From: Thermaurantimonas sp046295455
GTDB taxonomy: Bacteria > Bacteroidota > Bacteroidia > Flavobacteriales > Schleiferiaceae
DNA: 64,000 bases
Direction: 5' to 3'
Assembly (NCBI GenBank): GCA_046295455.1
Contig: JBKBNI010000001.1
Coordinates: 124,001-188,000, forward strand
The notes beneath the pieces are model-generated. The model was not told the DNA's origin. It made no database searches and saw only the letters and a program-made list of their open reading frames with translations. Both the position numbers and the translations under genes were made by a program. Positions 17,392-25,856 of the stretch are shown piece after piece. Each line of letters begins with the position of its first letter. Positions within the stretch are counted from its first letter, which is position 1.

Positions 17392-18696
17392 ATGTTTTTG
17401 AATGTTAGTGTGATTTTAGTGAGCGTCGTAGTATTCTTTTTGTTAATACTCATGCTCGTTTCCGTGTTATTGTACGCTAAGGCTAAGCTGTCCCCTGGTG
17501 GAGTTGTAAAACTAGATGTGAATGGAACTGAGTTAGAAGTTGAAGCGGGTAATACGCTTCTAAATACATTAAGCAACAACAAAATATTTTTACCCTCTGC
17601 ATGTGGAGGAGGTGGTACATGTGCAATGTGTAAGTGCCAGGTACTCGAGGGAGGTGGAGAAATTCTTCCGACAGAAGTAGGCTTTTTCACACGTAAACAA
17701 ATTCAAGAACACTGGAGGCTTGGATGTCAGGTGAAGGTCAAAAATAATATGAAAATAAAGGTACCGGAAGAAGTCTTCGGTATCAAAAAATGGGAGTGTG
17801 AGGTCGTTTCAAATTACAATGTAGCCACGTTTATCAAAGAGTTTGTAGTAAAACTTCCAGAAGGTGAACAATTACATTTTGAGGCCGGAGGATACATTCA
17901 GATAGATGTACCTCCAACAGTAGTAGAATACAAAAACATTGATATTCGGCCACATCCGGATGACCCCGCTGGGCCAGATAAATTTAAACCCGATTGGGAT
18001 AAATATGATATGTGGTCTCTGAAAATGGTCAGTGACGAACCTATATTCAGAGCCTACTCCATGGCCAACCACCCTGCTGAGGGCAATATCATAATGCTTA
18101 ATGTTCGTATTGCTACACCTCCTTGGGACAGAGCAAAAAATAAGTGGATGGACGTCAATCCTGGCATATGTTCTTCCTACATATTTGATCGCAAGCCTGG
18201 AGATAAGGTAACAATATCAGGTCCTTATGGGGAATTCTTTATCAAAGACACCGACAAGGAAATGATTTACATCGGTGGTGGTGCGGGAATGGCTCCACTG
18301 CGTGCACATATATTTCACTTGTTTCACACACTTAAAACTCAAAGAAAGGTTTCTTACTGGTATGGCGGTCGAAGCAAAAGAGAACTCTTTTACATCGATC
18401 ACTTTAGAAAAATTGAAAAAGAATTTCCTAATTTCCGTTTTTATGTTGTTCTTTCCGAACCTCTTCCAGAAGATAACTGGAAAGTTGCTAAAGACATCAA
18501 TGATCGCGAAGCAGACGGATTCATTGGATTTGTTCATCAGGCACTCATCGACAACTATCTGAAAAATCACCCAGAACCGGAAGAAGTTGAATATTACTTC
18601 TGCGGACCACCGATGATGAATGCTGCGGTGATTAAAATGCTGGACGAATGGGGAGTTCCGAAAGAGAATATTTCTTTTGACGACTTTGGCGGATAA
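17392..18696 (+). CDS. nqrF: Na+-translocating NADH:quinone reductase subunit F
   Basis: 434 residues. An N-terminal membrane helix (about 4-27) is followed by a 2Fe-2S ferredoxin domain with C71, C77, C80 and C112, an FAD domain (FRAYSMAN) and an NADH domain (YIGGGAGMAPLRAH, EYYFCGPPMMN). It is the electron entry point that oxidises NADH on the cytoplasmic side. A TTG nine bases upstream is in frame; ATG 17392 is chosen as the family-like start. The operon ends here at a strong terminator. Confidence 0.96.
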   Translation: MFLNVSVILVSVVVFFLLILMLVSVLLYAKAKLSPGGVVKLDVNGTELEVEAGNTLLNTLSNNKIFLPSACGGGGTCAMCKCQVLEGGGEILPTEVGFFTRKQIQEHWRLGCQVKVKNNMKIKVPEEVFGIKKWECEVVSNYNVATFIKEFVVKLPEGEQLHFEAGGYIQIDVPPTVVEYKNIDIRPHPDDPAGPDKFKPDWDKYDMWSLKMVSDEPIFRAYSMANHPAEGNIIMLNVRIATPPWDRAKNKWMDVNPGICSSYIFDRKPGDKVTISGPYGEFFIKDTDKEMIYIGGGAGMAPLRAHIFHLFHTLKTQRKVSYWYGGRSKRELFYIDHFRKIEKEFPNFRFYVVLSEPLPEDNWKVAKDINDREADGFIGFVHQALIDNYLKNHPEPEEVEYYFCGPPMMNAAVIKMLDEWGVPKENISFDDFGG

Positions 18697-18705
18697 TTTC
18701 AAACA

Positions 18706-18731
18706 AAGCCCCTTTTCAGGGGCTTTTTTAA
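18706..18731 (+). terminator. Rho-independent terminator after nqrF
   Basis: AAGCCCC, a 6-base loop, GGGGCTT, then a T run. It separates nqr from apbE, so apbE may depend on read-through or a weak promoter. Confidence 0.85.
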
Positions 18732-18748
18732 TTTAAGAATTCTTACTT

Positions 18749-19747
18749 ATGAAACATGTGTTGATAATATTTTCATCAATTTGGCTTATCATCGGTTGCA
18801 ACCCTAAAGACAATGGTGAAGTACAACGAATTAACCGCGGACGTGCACAAGGAAGTACTTACAATATCCAATATGTAACCACAAAAGGCACAGATTATCA
18901 GCAGAAAATTGACAGCATATTTGCCTATGTAGATCAGGAGATGAGCACTTATCTTCCATTTAGCACAATATCTAAGTTAAACAACGGAATCCCCACACCT
19001 ATTGATAATCACTTTTACAAAGTCTTATCAGTGGCCAGAGACATATATCAAATTACAGACGGTCTGTTTGATGTGACGGTCTATCCGCTGGTACAACTAT
19101 GGAGGATAGAGGATCCTAATTTTTCAATTGGAATTGACTCTTCAAAAGTCGATTCCGTACTCGCCTACATTGGTTTTGAAAAGATATCATTTGATTCTTC
19201 TTCAGTAAAATTGCCCAACGGGATGAAATTAGACTTTAATGCCATAGCCCAAGGATACACGGTAGATATCATTGCTGAGTATTTAGAAGGACAGGGCATC
19301 ACAAATTATATGGTAGAAGTAGGTGGAGAAGTACGCTGCAAAGGCAAGAATATTGATGAAAAGGTATGGCTGATCGGCATCGAAAAACCCAATAATGAAG
19401 AAAGCACCGAAAGGTTTCAAACCATCGTCAAGCTAAAAGACAAATCCCTGGCGACATCAGGTAGCTATAGAAAGTACCGATCTCTTCCAGATGGGACGCG
19501 GCTATCGCATACAATACATCCAAAAACCGGATATCCTACCGATCACAACTTACTTAGCGTATCAGTCATTTCCGATGAATGTATTACTGCCGACGCATTA
19601 GCCACTGCACTCTTGGTCATGGGATTAAAGGATGCAAAAGAGTTTGCTGCCAAACACCCTGACAATGAATATTTCTTCATCTATTATGACAAATACAAAG
19701 GATACCAAACTTGGAGTTCAGATGGTTTTTCAAAATATTTGAAGTAA
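18749..19747 (+). CDS. apbE: FAD:protein FMN transferase ApbE
   Basis: 332 residues. A lipoprotein signal (KHVLIIFSSIWLIIGC, with Cys17 as the lipidated residue) places it at the periplasmic membrane face. ApbE landmarks include GSTYNIQY, GLFDVTVYPLV, LDFNAIAQGYTVD, VEVGGEVRCKG, SLATSGSYRKY and SHTIHPKTGYP. The enzyme transfers FMN from FAD to Thr residues in SGAT motifs; NqrB Thr218 and NqrC Thr203, encoded just upstream, are its natural substrates. Confidence 0.96.
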   Translation: MKHVLIIFSSIWLIIGCNPKDNGEVQRINRGRAQGSTYNIQYVTTKGTDYQQKIDSIFAYVDQEMSTYLPFSTISKLNNGIPTPIDNHFYKVLSVARDIYQITDGLFDVTVYPLVQLWRIEDPNFSIGIDSSKVDSVLAYIGFEKISFDSSSVKLPNGMKLDFNAIAQGYTVDIIAEYLEGQGITNYMVEVGGEVRCKGKNIDEKVWLIGIEKPNNEESTERFQTIVKLKDKSLATSGSYRKYRSLPDGTRLSHTIHPKTGYPTDHNLLSVSVISDECITADALATALLVMGLKDAKEFAAKHPDNEYFFIYYDKYKGYQTWSSDGFSKYLK

Positions 19748-19760
19748 TAAAAGATCTTTC

Positions 19761-20114
19761 TTATTCCTCCTCTCCTTCTCCGGTAAGTTTGCGCTCGATT
19801 TCCTCCATTTCCAGAAAGTCTACAGCCTCTACAAAGGTTGGCACCACAGGGCTTCGCTCATCAAAAAAACTTAAATCTTCAACAGATGTAATGAAGATTA
19901 TAGACCGCTTGCCAGTCTTAAACTTATCGAGTAACCTTTGAATTTCCTTGGCATAGGACTCCTTAAGATTTAATCCTGATACATTTACAATAAAATGCCT
20001 ATCCAGATGGGCTGTCATAAGTGTATCCAATCCACTGTATAAATCTTGGGGGTTGTCAACCGACAGTACAGAAACCTTTAAAAAAGTTGGTTCTGATGAT
20101 AGTTTATATTTCAT
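19761..20114 (-). CDS. STAS-like protein of the ribonuclease Z-linked type
   Basis: 117 residues, soluble. A STAS-like alternation is visible (HFIVNVSGLNL, RSIIFITSVEDLSFF) and the end VVPTFVEAVDFLEMEEIERKL closely resembles a Bacteroidota protein that I recall as usually encoded next to ribonuclease Z. Here it lies on the opposite strand between apbE and a thioredoxin gene, and rnz is not adjacent. STAS folds in anti-sigma antagonists and transporters mediate regulated protein binding; no phosphorylatable Ser in the usual DSSG context is present. The function is not established. Confidence 0.65.
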   Translation of the reverse strand: MKYKLSSEPTFLKVSVLSVDNPQDLYSGLDTLMTAHLDRHFIVNVSGLNLKESYAKEIQRLLDKFKTGKRSIIFITSVEDLSFFDERSPVVPTFVEAVDFLEMEEIERKLTGEGEEE

Positions 20115-20176
20115 AATTTGCGGCCTTTGATAGATTGACCTCGCATAAACATCAATACAAAGAAAGGAAATTTTTC

Positions 20177-20184
20177 TATTTTTG
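20177..20184 (+). promoter_or_regulatory. -7 element of the thioredoxin-like gene
   Basis: TATTTTTG fits TAnnTTTG and lies 29 bases before the GTG start. No good -33 element was seen. Confidence 0.4.
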
Positions 20185-20213
20185 TATTGAATTAATATAA
20201 ATTGAATTAAAAG

Positions 20214-20756
20214 GTGAAAAAAATTTTTGGTTTAATAACACTAGCGGTCGTGTCGTTTAGCGCCCTTGCCTTTCTATCATATAAGCAAAAGGCTCAATCA
20301 GTTGGTCTTAGTGTAGGGGATATGGCACCAGAGCTTGCATTTCCAAATCCTGAGAATAAAATTCTGAAGTTATCAGATTTAAAAGGAAAAATTGTTTTAA
20401 TAGATTTTTGGGCTTCATGGTGCAGACCTTGTCGCCTAGAAAACCCAAATCTAGTGCGATTATATCGGAATTATAAAGATGCGAAGTTTGGAAAAGCCAA
20501 TGGATTTGAGATTTATTCAGTTTCACTTGATCAAAATAAAGGCGACTGGCAAAAAGCAATCATCGACGACGGACTTATGTGGCCAAATCATGTCAGCGAC
20601 TTAAAATTTTGGAAATCAGAAGCCGCCCGAATTTACAATGTCAGTTCTATTCCAATGACATACCTTATCGATGAAAAAGGAGTAATCATCGCGCGCGGTT
20701 TGCGTGGACAAGCCCTGGAAAGAGCGCTGGAAGGCCTTCGAACAAATCAACGGTAG
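20214..20756 (+). CDS. TlpA/ResA-like thiol-disulfide oxidoreductase
   Basis: 180 residues starting with GTG. A signal peptide or anchor (about 1-20) is followed by an AhpC/TSA-thioredoxin fold with the active-site segment WASWCRPCRLENP (C70 and C73) and the cis-proline region SSIPMTYLID. This is the pattern of exported reductases that keep periplasmic thiols reduced or serve cytochrome c maturation. No cytochrome gene is adjacent, so the client is unknown. Confidence 0.88.
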   Translation: MKKIFGLITLAVVSFSALAFLSYKQKAQSVGLSVGDMAPELAFPNPENKILKLSDLKGKIVLIDFWASWCRPCRLENPNLVRLYRNYKDAKFGKANGFEIYSVSLDQNKGDWQKAIIDDGLMWPNHVSDLKFWKSEAARIYNVSSIPMTYLIDEKGVIIARGLRGQALERALEGLRTNQR

Positions 20757-20839
20757 TTCTTAAAAAGTCAATTTGTCGGTAATAAATATGTGGCAATGGT
20801 TTTGCCCCTGCATTTTTGTTATATCTTATTTCAATCAAC

Positions 20840-21382
20840 ATGGAAGAAAATTTTAAAGAAAATACTGTAGAGACTCATCAATCCATCATCGATACACACG
20901 AACAAGGAAATTCAGACACTGAATCTTCCGATCTTAATGTTAATGATAATGAGGAGATTGCTGTTCTTAAAGACAAATATCTTAGGTTGTATGCAGATTT
21001 TGAAAATTTTAGGAAGAGAAATGCCAAGGAGAGAGTCGAACTGATTCAATCAGCCAATAAAGAGCTAATGCAGGCTCTCCTGCCCGTTTTGGACGATTTT
21101 GACAGAGCATTCAGAAATTTAGGTGACAAAATTTCAGGAGACCCTACTCTTGAAGGCTTTAAACTAATTCATCACAAAATGCTGGATATAATGGTGCACA
21201 AAGGCCTAAAGCCAATGGAAATAAGCATCGGAAAAGACTTTGATGTAGAATTTATGGAAGCCGTAACAAATGTTCCCGCTCCCAGTGAGGATTTAAAAGG
21301 TAAGGTAGTGGACGAAATAGAGCGAGGATACATCTTGGGTGATAAAGTCATACGATATGCCAAAGTAGTTGTAGGTGAATAA
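20840..21382 (+). CDS. grpE: Nucleotide exchange factor GrpE
   Basis: 180 residues. An acidic, disordered N-terminus (about 1-35) leads into a long coiled coil (LKDKYLRLYADFENFRKRNAKE) and a beta domain with GFKLIHHKMLDIM, GKDFDVEFMEAV and KVIRYAKVVVGE. GrpE releases ADP from DnaK. It precedes dnaJ by 11 bases; dnaK itself is not in the window. ATG at 20840 is chosen over TTG at 20816. Confidence 0.96.
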   Translation: MEENFKENTVETHQSIIDTHEQGNSDTESSDLNVNDNEEIAVLKDKYLRLYADFENFRKRNAKERVELIQSANKELMQALLPVLDDFDRAFRNLGDKISGDPTLEGFKLIHHKMLDIMVHKGLKPMEISIGKDFDVEFMEAVTNVPAPSEDLKGKVVDEIERGYILGDKVIRYAKVVVGE

Positions 21383-21393
21383 ATGCAAAGGTG

Positions 21394-22491
21394 ATGGCAG
21401 CAAAACGAGATTATTACGAAGTACTGGGGGTCAGTCGAAATGCCTCCGCAGATGAAATCAAAAAAGCCTATAGAAAATTAGCAATACAATATCATCCGGA
21501 TAAAAATCCCAATAACAAGGAGGCCGAAGAGAAATTTAAAGAAGCATCCGAAGCGTATGAGGTCCTTAGCGATCCTGACAAGAGGTCAAAGTACGATCGC
21601 TTTGGTCATGCTGCAACGTCATCTACTGGCAGTCAATATGCAGACATGGATCCTTATGATATTTTTGATCGTTTTAAGGATATATTTGGATTCGGAGATG
21701 ATTTTGGATCGTCAAATGGCAGAAAATCTCGTGGTTCAAACCTGAGAATAAAGATTAAAGTGAACCTTGAGGACATAATAAATGGTTCTGAGAAAAAAAT
21801 AAAAATCAGAAGATCTGTACTGGCCAAAGGTATTGAGTTTAGTACCTGCCGAATTTGCAACGGCACAGGAAGGGTTCATAAAATTCAGAATACCATATTT
21901 GGAGCGATGCGCGTAGAGAGCGTTTGCAGCTATTGCAATGGCTCCGGTAAGGTCATAACTAATATGCCTCCTGGTGTCGGTCCAGATGGGTTAGAAAAAG
22001 TGGAAGATACTATTTCAATCCAAATACCCCCTGGAGCAGTGGGCGGTATGCAGCTACAGATGCGTGGTAAAGGAAATGAGCCACCCGGAGGAGGCAATCC
22101 TGGAGACCTCATTATTGTCATCGATGAGGTCGAACATGACCAGTTTAAGCGGGACGGAATCAACCTTCACTACGACCTCTACATATCCATACCTGAAGCA
22201 GTCATGGGTACACAGGTGGATATACCTTATTTTGACTCAAAGCTTAGAATTAAAATTGAACCTGGTACACAGAGCGGGAAAATTCTCCGACTGAAAGGTA
22301 AGGGAATACCTGATATAAACGGATATGAAAGAGGTGATCTGCTCATACATGTGAATGTCTGGATTCCTAAAAAATTGACTCAAGAACAGCAACGCATCAT
22401 GAAATCCTGGGTTAACGATCCGAATTTTAAACCCTCTCCTGATCAATCGGATAAATCCTTCTTTGAAAAAGTGAAGGAAATGTTTTCATAA
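21394..22491 (+). CDS. dnaJ: Chaperone DnaJ with a reduced zinc finger
   Basis: 365 residues. The J domain (1-70) has HPD at 34-36; a Gly/Phe-rich linker follows (about 75-115). The central region has only two CxxCxGxG repeats (C152/C155 and C178/C181), whereas canonical DnaJ has four. By spacing these match repeats 2 and 3, i.e. zinc centre II, and centre I is missing. C-terminal peptide-binding domains follow (QIPPGAVGGMQLQMRGKGN; LRIKIEPGTQSGKILRLKGKG). It stimulates DnaK and delivers clients. ATG 21394 is used rather than the GTG just before it. Confidence 0.95.
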   Translation: MAAKRDYYEVLGVSRNASADEIKKAYRKLAIQYHPDKNPNNKEAEEKFKEASEAYEVLSDPDKRSKYDRFGHAATSSTGSQYADMDPYDIFDRFKDIFGFGDDFGSSNGRKSRGSNLRIKIKVNLEDIINGSEKKIKIRRSVLAKGIEFSTCRICNGTGRVHKIQNTIFGAMRVESVCSYCNGSGKVITNMPPGVGPDGLEKVEDTISIQIPPGAVGGMQLQMRGKGNEPPGGGNPGDLIIVIDEVEHDQFKRDGINLHYDLYISIPEAVMGTQVDIPYFDSKLRIKIEPGTQSGKILRLKGKGIPDINGYERGDLLIHVNVWIPKKLTQEQQRIMKSWVNDPNFKPSPDQSDKSFFEKVKEMFS

Positions 22492-22598
22492 AAAAGCGCA
22501 ACACATTTTTATTTATCATTACATTGATGTTTGTCAGTTGCGTAAGCGTACATCAGACACTAAGTTTGCCCTTAGATCAATATCCTATTCATGCATAA
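22488..22598 (+). other. Lipoprotein-signal-like micro-ORF overlapping the pfkA start
   Basis: An open frame begins one base inside the dnaJ stop codon and ends 8 bases inside pfkA. It reads KKRNTFLFIITLMFVSC and then 18 further residues, which looks like a bacterial lipoprotein signal with a lipobox Cys. The only start codons are ATA at 22488 or internal TTG/ATG codons (22524, 22527) that cut off the charged N-region. It may be a translated coupling peptide, a decayed lipoprotein gene or chance. Confidence 0.25.
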
Positions 22599-23574
22599 AG
22601 CGCCTTCCCATATAGCTGTACTCACATCGGGTGGTGATGCTCCGGGAATGAACGCTGCCATCCGGGCAGTAGTACGAAGCGCCGTCTATTACGAAAAAAA
22701 AGTCACTGGTATATACAATGGCTATGAAGGGTTAATCGACGGAAATTATGAAGAGTTAAATTCACGCTCTGTAAAATACATTCTCAATCAGGGAGGTACC
22801 TTCCTTAAGTCTGCGAGAAGCCAAAGATTTCGGACTGCTGAAGGCCGTAAAGAAGCCTACAGTAAAATGAGCGCTGCAGGCATTGATGCCTTAATTGTAA
22901 TAGGTGGTGATGGTAGCTTTACAGGAGCGAAAATATTTTCGGAGGAATACAAATTTCAAATCATTGGAGTCCCAGGAACCATCGATAACGATCTGTATGG
23001 TACAGATTTTACCATTGGATATGATACCGCATCCAACACTGCTATAGAATGCATTGACAAAATTCGCGATACCGCATCATCGCACGACCGATTGTTTCTA
23101 GTGGAGGTAATGGGGCGAGACAGCGGATTTATAGCACTGCGCTCCGCGATAGCCTCTGGTGCTCTTGAAGTAATTATGCCGGAAAACAACTTGACATTTG
23201 ACCAACTGTACCACTCGATAGAAAAAGCCGGTAAAAACAAAAAATTTTCAAACATCATCGTCGTAGCTGAAGGTAATAAGCTGGGCAATATTTTTGAGAT
23301 AGCTGATCACTTAAAAACCAAATTTCCTCATTTGGATATTAAAGTCACAATATTGGGTCATCTTCAGAGGGGTGGATCGCCTACTGTATTTGACCGCGTT
23401 CTGGCATCAAAATTAGGTGTCGCTGCTGTAGAAGGTTTGCTGATTGGCCGGAGCAATGTGATGGCAGGAATTATGCACAATCAGGTCATATATACCCCGT
23501 TTGAAGAAGCTATTACCCGCAGAGCCTACATAAATCCTGAACTTATTCGCATCAATAAAATTTTAACCATCTAA
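22591..23574 (+). CDS. pfkA: ATP-dependent 6-phosphofructokinase
   Basis: 327 residues. GGDAPGMNAAIRA at the ATP site, IGGDGSFTGA, GTIDNDLYGTDFTIGYDTA with the catalytic Asp, MGRDSGFIA, and LGHLQRGGSP are all present. The GGDG form of the nucleotide site indicates ATP, not pyrophosphate, as phosphoryl donor. It catalyses fructose 6-phosphate to fructose 1,6-bisphosphate. It is followed after 11 bases by gapA, a glycolytic pair in one likely transcript. Confidence 0.96.
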   Translation: MHKAPSHIAVLTSGGDAPGMNAAIRAVVRSAVYYEKKVTGIYNGYEGLIDGNYEELNSRSVKYILNQGGTFLKSARSQRFRTAEGRKEAYSKMSAAGIDALIVIGGDGSFTGAKIFSEEYKFQIIGVPGTIDNDLYGTDFTIGYDTASNTAIECIDKIRDTASSHDRLFLVEVMGRDSGFIALRSAIASGALEVIMPENNLTFDQLYHSIEKAGKNKKFSNIIVVAEGNKLGNIFEIADHLKTKFPHLDIKVTILGHLQRGGSPTVFDRVLASKLGVAAVEGLLIGRSNVMAGIMHNQVIYTPFEEAITRRAYINPELIRINKILTI

Positions 23575-23585
23575 ATTTATATATC

Positions 23586-24596
23586 ATGAGCACTATAAAA
23601 GTTGCCATCAACGGATTTGGGAGAATAGGAAGACTCTCTTTTCGCAATCTGATCGAAAACCCTCATATCGAAGTTATTGCCATCAATGACCTCACAGATG
23701 CACATACTTTGGCACATCTTCTCAAATACGACTCAATCCACGGAAAATTCAAACACAATGTCAGCTCTGAAGACAGCGCAATCATTGTAAACCATAAATC
23801 CATAAAAGTATTTTCCCAAAAAGACCCCGAACTCTTGCCATGGGGTGAACTGGGAATTGACGTGGTAGTAGAATCAACCGGAGTGTTCAGAAATCGCGAA
23901 AAAATGAGCAAACATCTGAAGGCCGGTGCAAAAAAAGTAATACTGACAGCCCCTGCAGAAGGTGATGTTAAAATGTTTGTGCTCGGCGTTAATGACAATA
24001 CGCTCACAGCTGAAGATGATATTATCAGCAATGCATCGTGCACAACCAACTGTTTGGCACCGATGGCTAAAGTTCTTCACGAAAAATTTGGCATCGAAAG
24101 AGGTTATATGACCACTGTACATGCATATACTGCCGATCAGAATCTCCAAGACGCCCCACATAAAGATCTTCGCAGAGCAAGAGCCGCTGCTCTATCTATC
24201 GTACCTACTAGCACCGGTGCAGCTAAAGCTGTGGGCAAGGTTCTTCCAGAACTAAAGGGAAAGCTCGACGGATATGCCCTACGGGTACCAACACCTACTG
24301 GATCAGTAACTGACCTGACCGCCATTCTTGAAAAAGAAGTCACTGCTGAAGAGATAAATGCTGCCATGAAAGAAGCTGCACAAGCTGAATTAGCCGGAAT
24401 TCTTGAATATTGCACCGATCCCATTGTATCGGCTGATATTGTAGGTTCTACCTATTCCTGTATTTTTGATTCAGCCCTTACAGCTACCAACGGAAAGCTT
24501 GTGAAAGTCGTTGGGTGGTATGACAATGAAGCCGGATACTCAGCTCGAGTGGCTGACCTGGTTGAAAAATGGTCAAGAATATCGGGTATTATCTAA
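23586..24596 (+). CDS. gapA: Glyceraldehyde-3-phosphate dehydrogenase, type I
   Basis: 336 residues. NAD-binding N-terminus (VAINGFGRIGRLSFRNL), catalytic Cys152 in SNASCTTNCLAP, the His-containing TTVHAYTADQ segment, and the C-terminal WYDNEAGYSARVADLV. It oxidises glyceraldehyde 3-phosphate in glycolysis. A Rho-independent terminator follows 28 bases after the stop. Confidence 0.97.
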   Translation: MSTIKVAINGFGRIGRLSFRNLIENPHIEVIAINDLTDAHTLAHLLKYDSIHGKFKHNVSSEDSAIIVNHKSIKVFSQKDPELLPWGELGIDVVVESTGVFRNREKMSKHLKAGAKKVILTAPAEGDVKMFVLGVNDNTLTAEDDIISNASCTTNCLAPMAKVLHEKFGIERGYMTTVHAYTADQNLQDAPHKDLRRARAAALSIVPTSTGAAKAVGKVLPELKGKLDGYALRVPTPTGSVTDLTAILEKEVTAEEINAAMKEAAQAELAGILEYCTDPIVSADIVGSTYSCIFDSALTATNGKLVKVVGWYDNEAGYSARVADLVEKWSRISGII

Positions 24597-24624
24597 CAAA
24601 ATCTGACTCCTCAGACTTACTCAG

Positions 24625-24648
24625 AAACCGGCTTTTGCCGGTTTTTTT
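24625..24648 (+). terminator. Rho-independent terminator after gapA
   Basis: AAACCGGC, a 4-base loop, GCCGGTTT and more T. The 3' arm ends at the stop codon of the convergent VanZ gene. Confidence 0.85.
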
Positions 24649-25045
24649 ATTTAAATAACAAGAACTTGCGCACAAGCTGAATGCAATAATAATTTGCCAA
24701 CGCTACAAGCAGACCAATGATCAACCCGGCTACATTAAAATAAATATCCTTAATAGAACTGGACCTGCCCGGCACCATAGCCTGTAGAATTTCAAGTACG
24801 CCCCCCATGGCAGCCAAACCGACAATACCATACAATACAAACCCAAATCCCTTCTTTAAATGCCGGAAGAATTCTGTTTGTGCAGCAAAATAAAAGTATT
24901 TTAATCCTGCAAAAGCCGTTAAATGAAGGAACTTATCTCCTTTATTCATAAAAAAAGAAGGAATATTTTCGGCTGGTGTCAAAAGCAGATGAACCAACAC
25001 GACGCTGTACACAGCAAACGGAATCCAGTAGAGAAGCTTTTTCAT
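24647..25045 (-). CDS. VanZ-family membrane protein
   Basis: 132 residues from ATG 25045 with about four hydrophobic segments. The GDKFLHLTAFAGLKYF segment near residues 35-50 and GVLEILQAMVPGRSSSIKDIYFNVAGLIIG are the family's conserved parts. VanZ of enterococci raises teicoplanin resistance, but most homologues have no assigned role. An open frame extends 15 codons upstream without a membrane start, so the later ATG is used. It is 62 bases downstream of gcvH, separated by a terminator. Confidence 0.85.
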   Translation of the reverse strand: MKKLLYWIPFAVYSVVLVHLLLTPAENIPSFFMNKGDKFLHLTAFAGLKYFYFAAQTEFFRHLKKGFGFVLYGIVGLAAMGGVLEILQAMVPGRSSSIKDIYFNVAGLIIGLLVALANYYCIQLVRKFLLFK

Positions 25046-25092
25046 TGAATGAAAAAAGGGTAGAAGAGCACCAACTACCCTGCAATCCAATT

Positions 25093-25115
25093 AAAAAGGG
25101 CTAATAACTAAGCCC
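25093..25115 (-). terminator. Rho-independent terminator after gcvH
   Basis: On the minus strand GGGCT, an 8-base loop, AGCCC and a T run; the 5' arm overlaps the gcvH stop codon. Confidence 0.65.
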
Positions 25116-25488
25116 CAATAAGATTTCTGTATTCTTCTGCGGTGAGAAGACCAGTACGATCTGTCGGATCAGCAACCCGAACCTTTACCATCCAACCTTG
25201 GCCGTAAGGATCGCTATTGACCAATTCGGGGGCCGAGTTGATTTGATCATTAACTTCAAGAATTTCACCGGCCACGGGTAAGTACAGGTCGGAGACCGTT
25301 TTCACTGCTTCCACACTGCCAAATACTGCCTCGCGATCGAGTGACTGACCTAAGGTTTCGATCTCCACAAATACAATATCACCCAATTCACTTTGGGCAA
25401 AATCAGTGATTCCCACAGTGGCAACATCACCCTCAAAGCGCACCCACTCATGGTCTTTGGTGTAAAAAAGTTCTCCCGGAATATTCAT
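25108..25488 (-). CDS. gcvH: Glycine cleavage system H protein
   Basis: 126 residues, the usual length. The lipoylated residue is Lys63 in FGSVEAVKTVSDLYLP; YTKDHEWVRFEGDVATVGITDFAQSELGD covers the N-terminal part of the barrel sandwich. H protein shuttles the aminomethyl group between the P, T and L proteins. No gcvP or gcvT is in the window, and the gene stands alone. Confidence 0.97.
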   Translation of the reverse strand: MNIPGELFYTKDHEWVRFEGDVATVGITDFAQSELGDIVFVEIETLGQSLDREAVFGSVEAVKTVSDLYLPVAGEILEVNDQINSAPELVNSDPYGQGWMVKVRVADPTDRTGLLTAEEYRNLIGA

Positions 25489-25856
25489 TTCGATTTAGTA
25501 TTGATGTGGACAAAATTAAGGTTATATCTATTTTTATACGCTCCGGATTTGAAGTGGTCTAAAGTATTTTACCGAAATAATCGATTTGAAACCTCAGTTA
25601 TTAACAATTCGTGTGGATTAATTCCGTGTTAAGTTTCATGAATTGAAATAAAACTTGTGGTTTACACCAATTTTCAGGGGGTTGTAAATCTAAAAGACCC
25701 TCCGGTTGTTGAAAATTCAGATATATTGTGAAAAACTAACATTTGGTATTCATGTTTTTTATTTTCAGTTTTGATACGAATAAGAACTCGATTTGGAATT
25801 AAAGTTTTTAAAAACCTCTTAACAACCTGTAAAACAATTGATTAAAAATAAAAACA
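25489..25856. promoter_or_regulatory. Non-coding leader upstream of nrdB with DnaA-box-like sites and a hairpin
   Basis: This AT-rich stretch lies between divergent gcvH and nrdB and has no supportable ORF. Three plus-strand sites resemble the DnaA box in its TGTGGATAA reading: TGTGGACAA at 25505-25513 (8/9), TGTGGATTA at 25612-25620 (8/9) and TGTGGTTTA at 25656-25664 (7/9). A hairpin with a six-pair stem (GGGGGT with ACCCTC) spans about 25677-25703. No exact TAnnTTTG element for nrdB was seen. E. coli nrdAB is DnaA-regulated; a similar link here is inference. Confidence 0.4.

Noticed and set aside
22064..22294. Open frames antisense to or shifted within dnaJ, nrdA, carB and the propeller gene
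   Set aside because: They lack homology and mirror the codon pattern of the real genes; such shadow frames were left out throughout the window.
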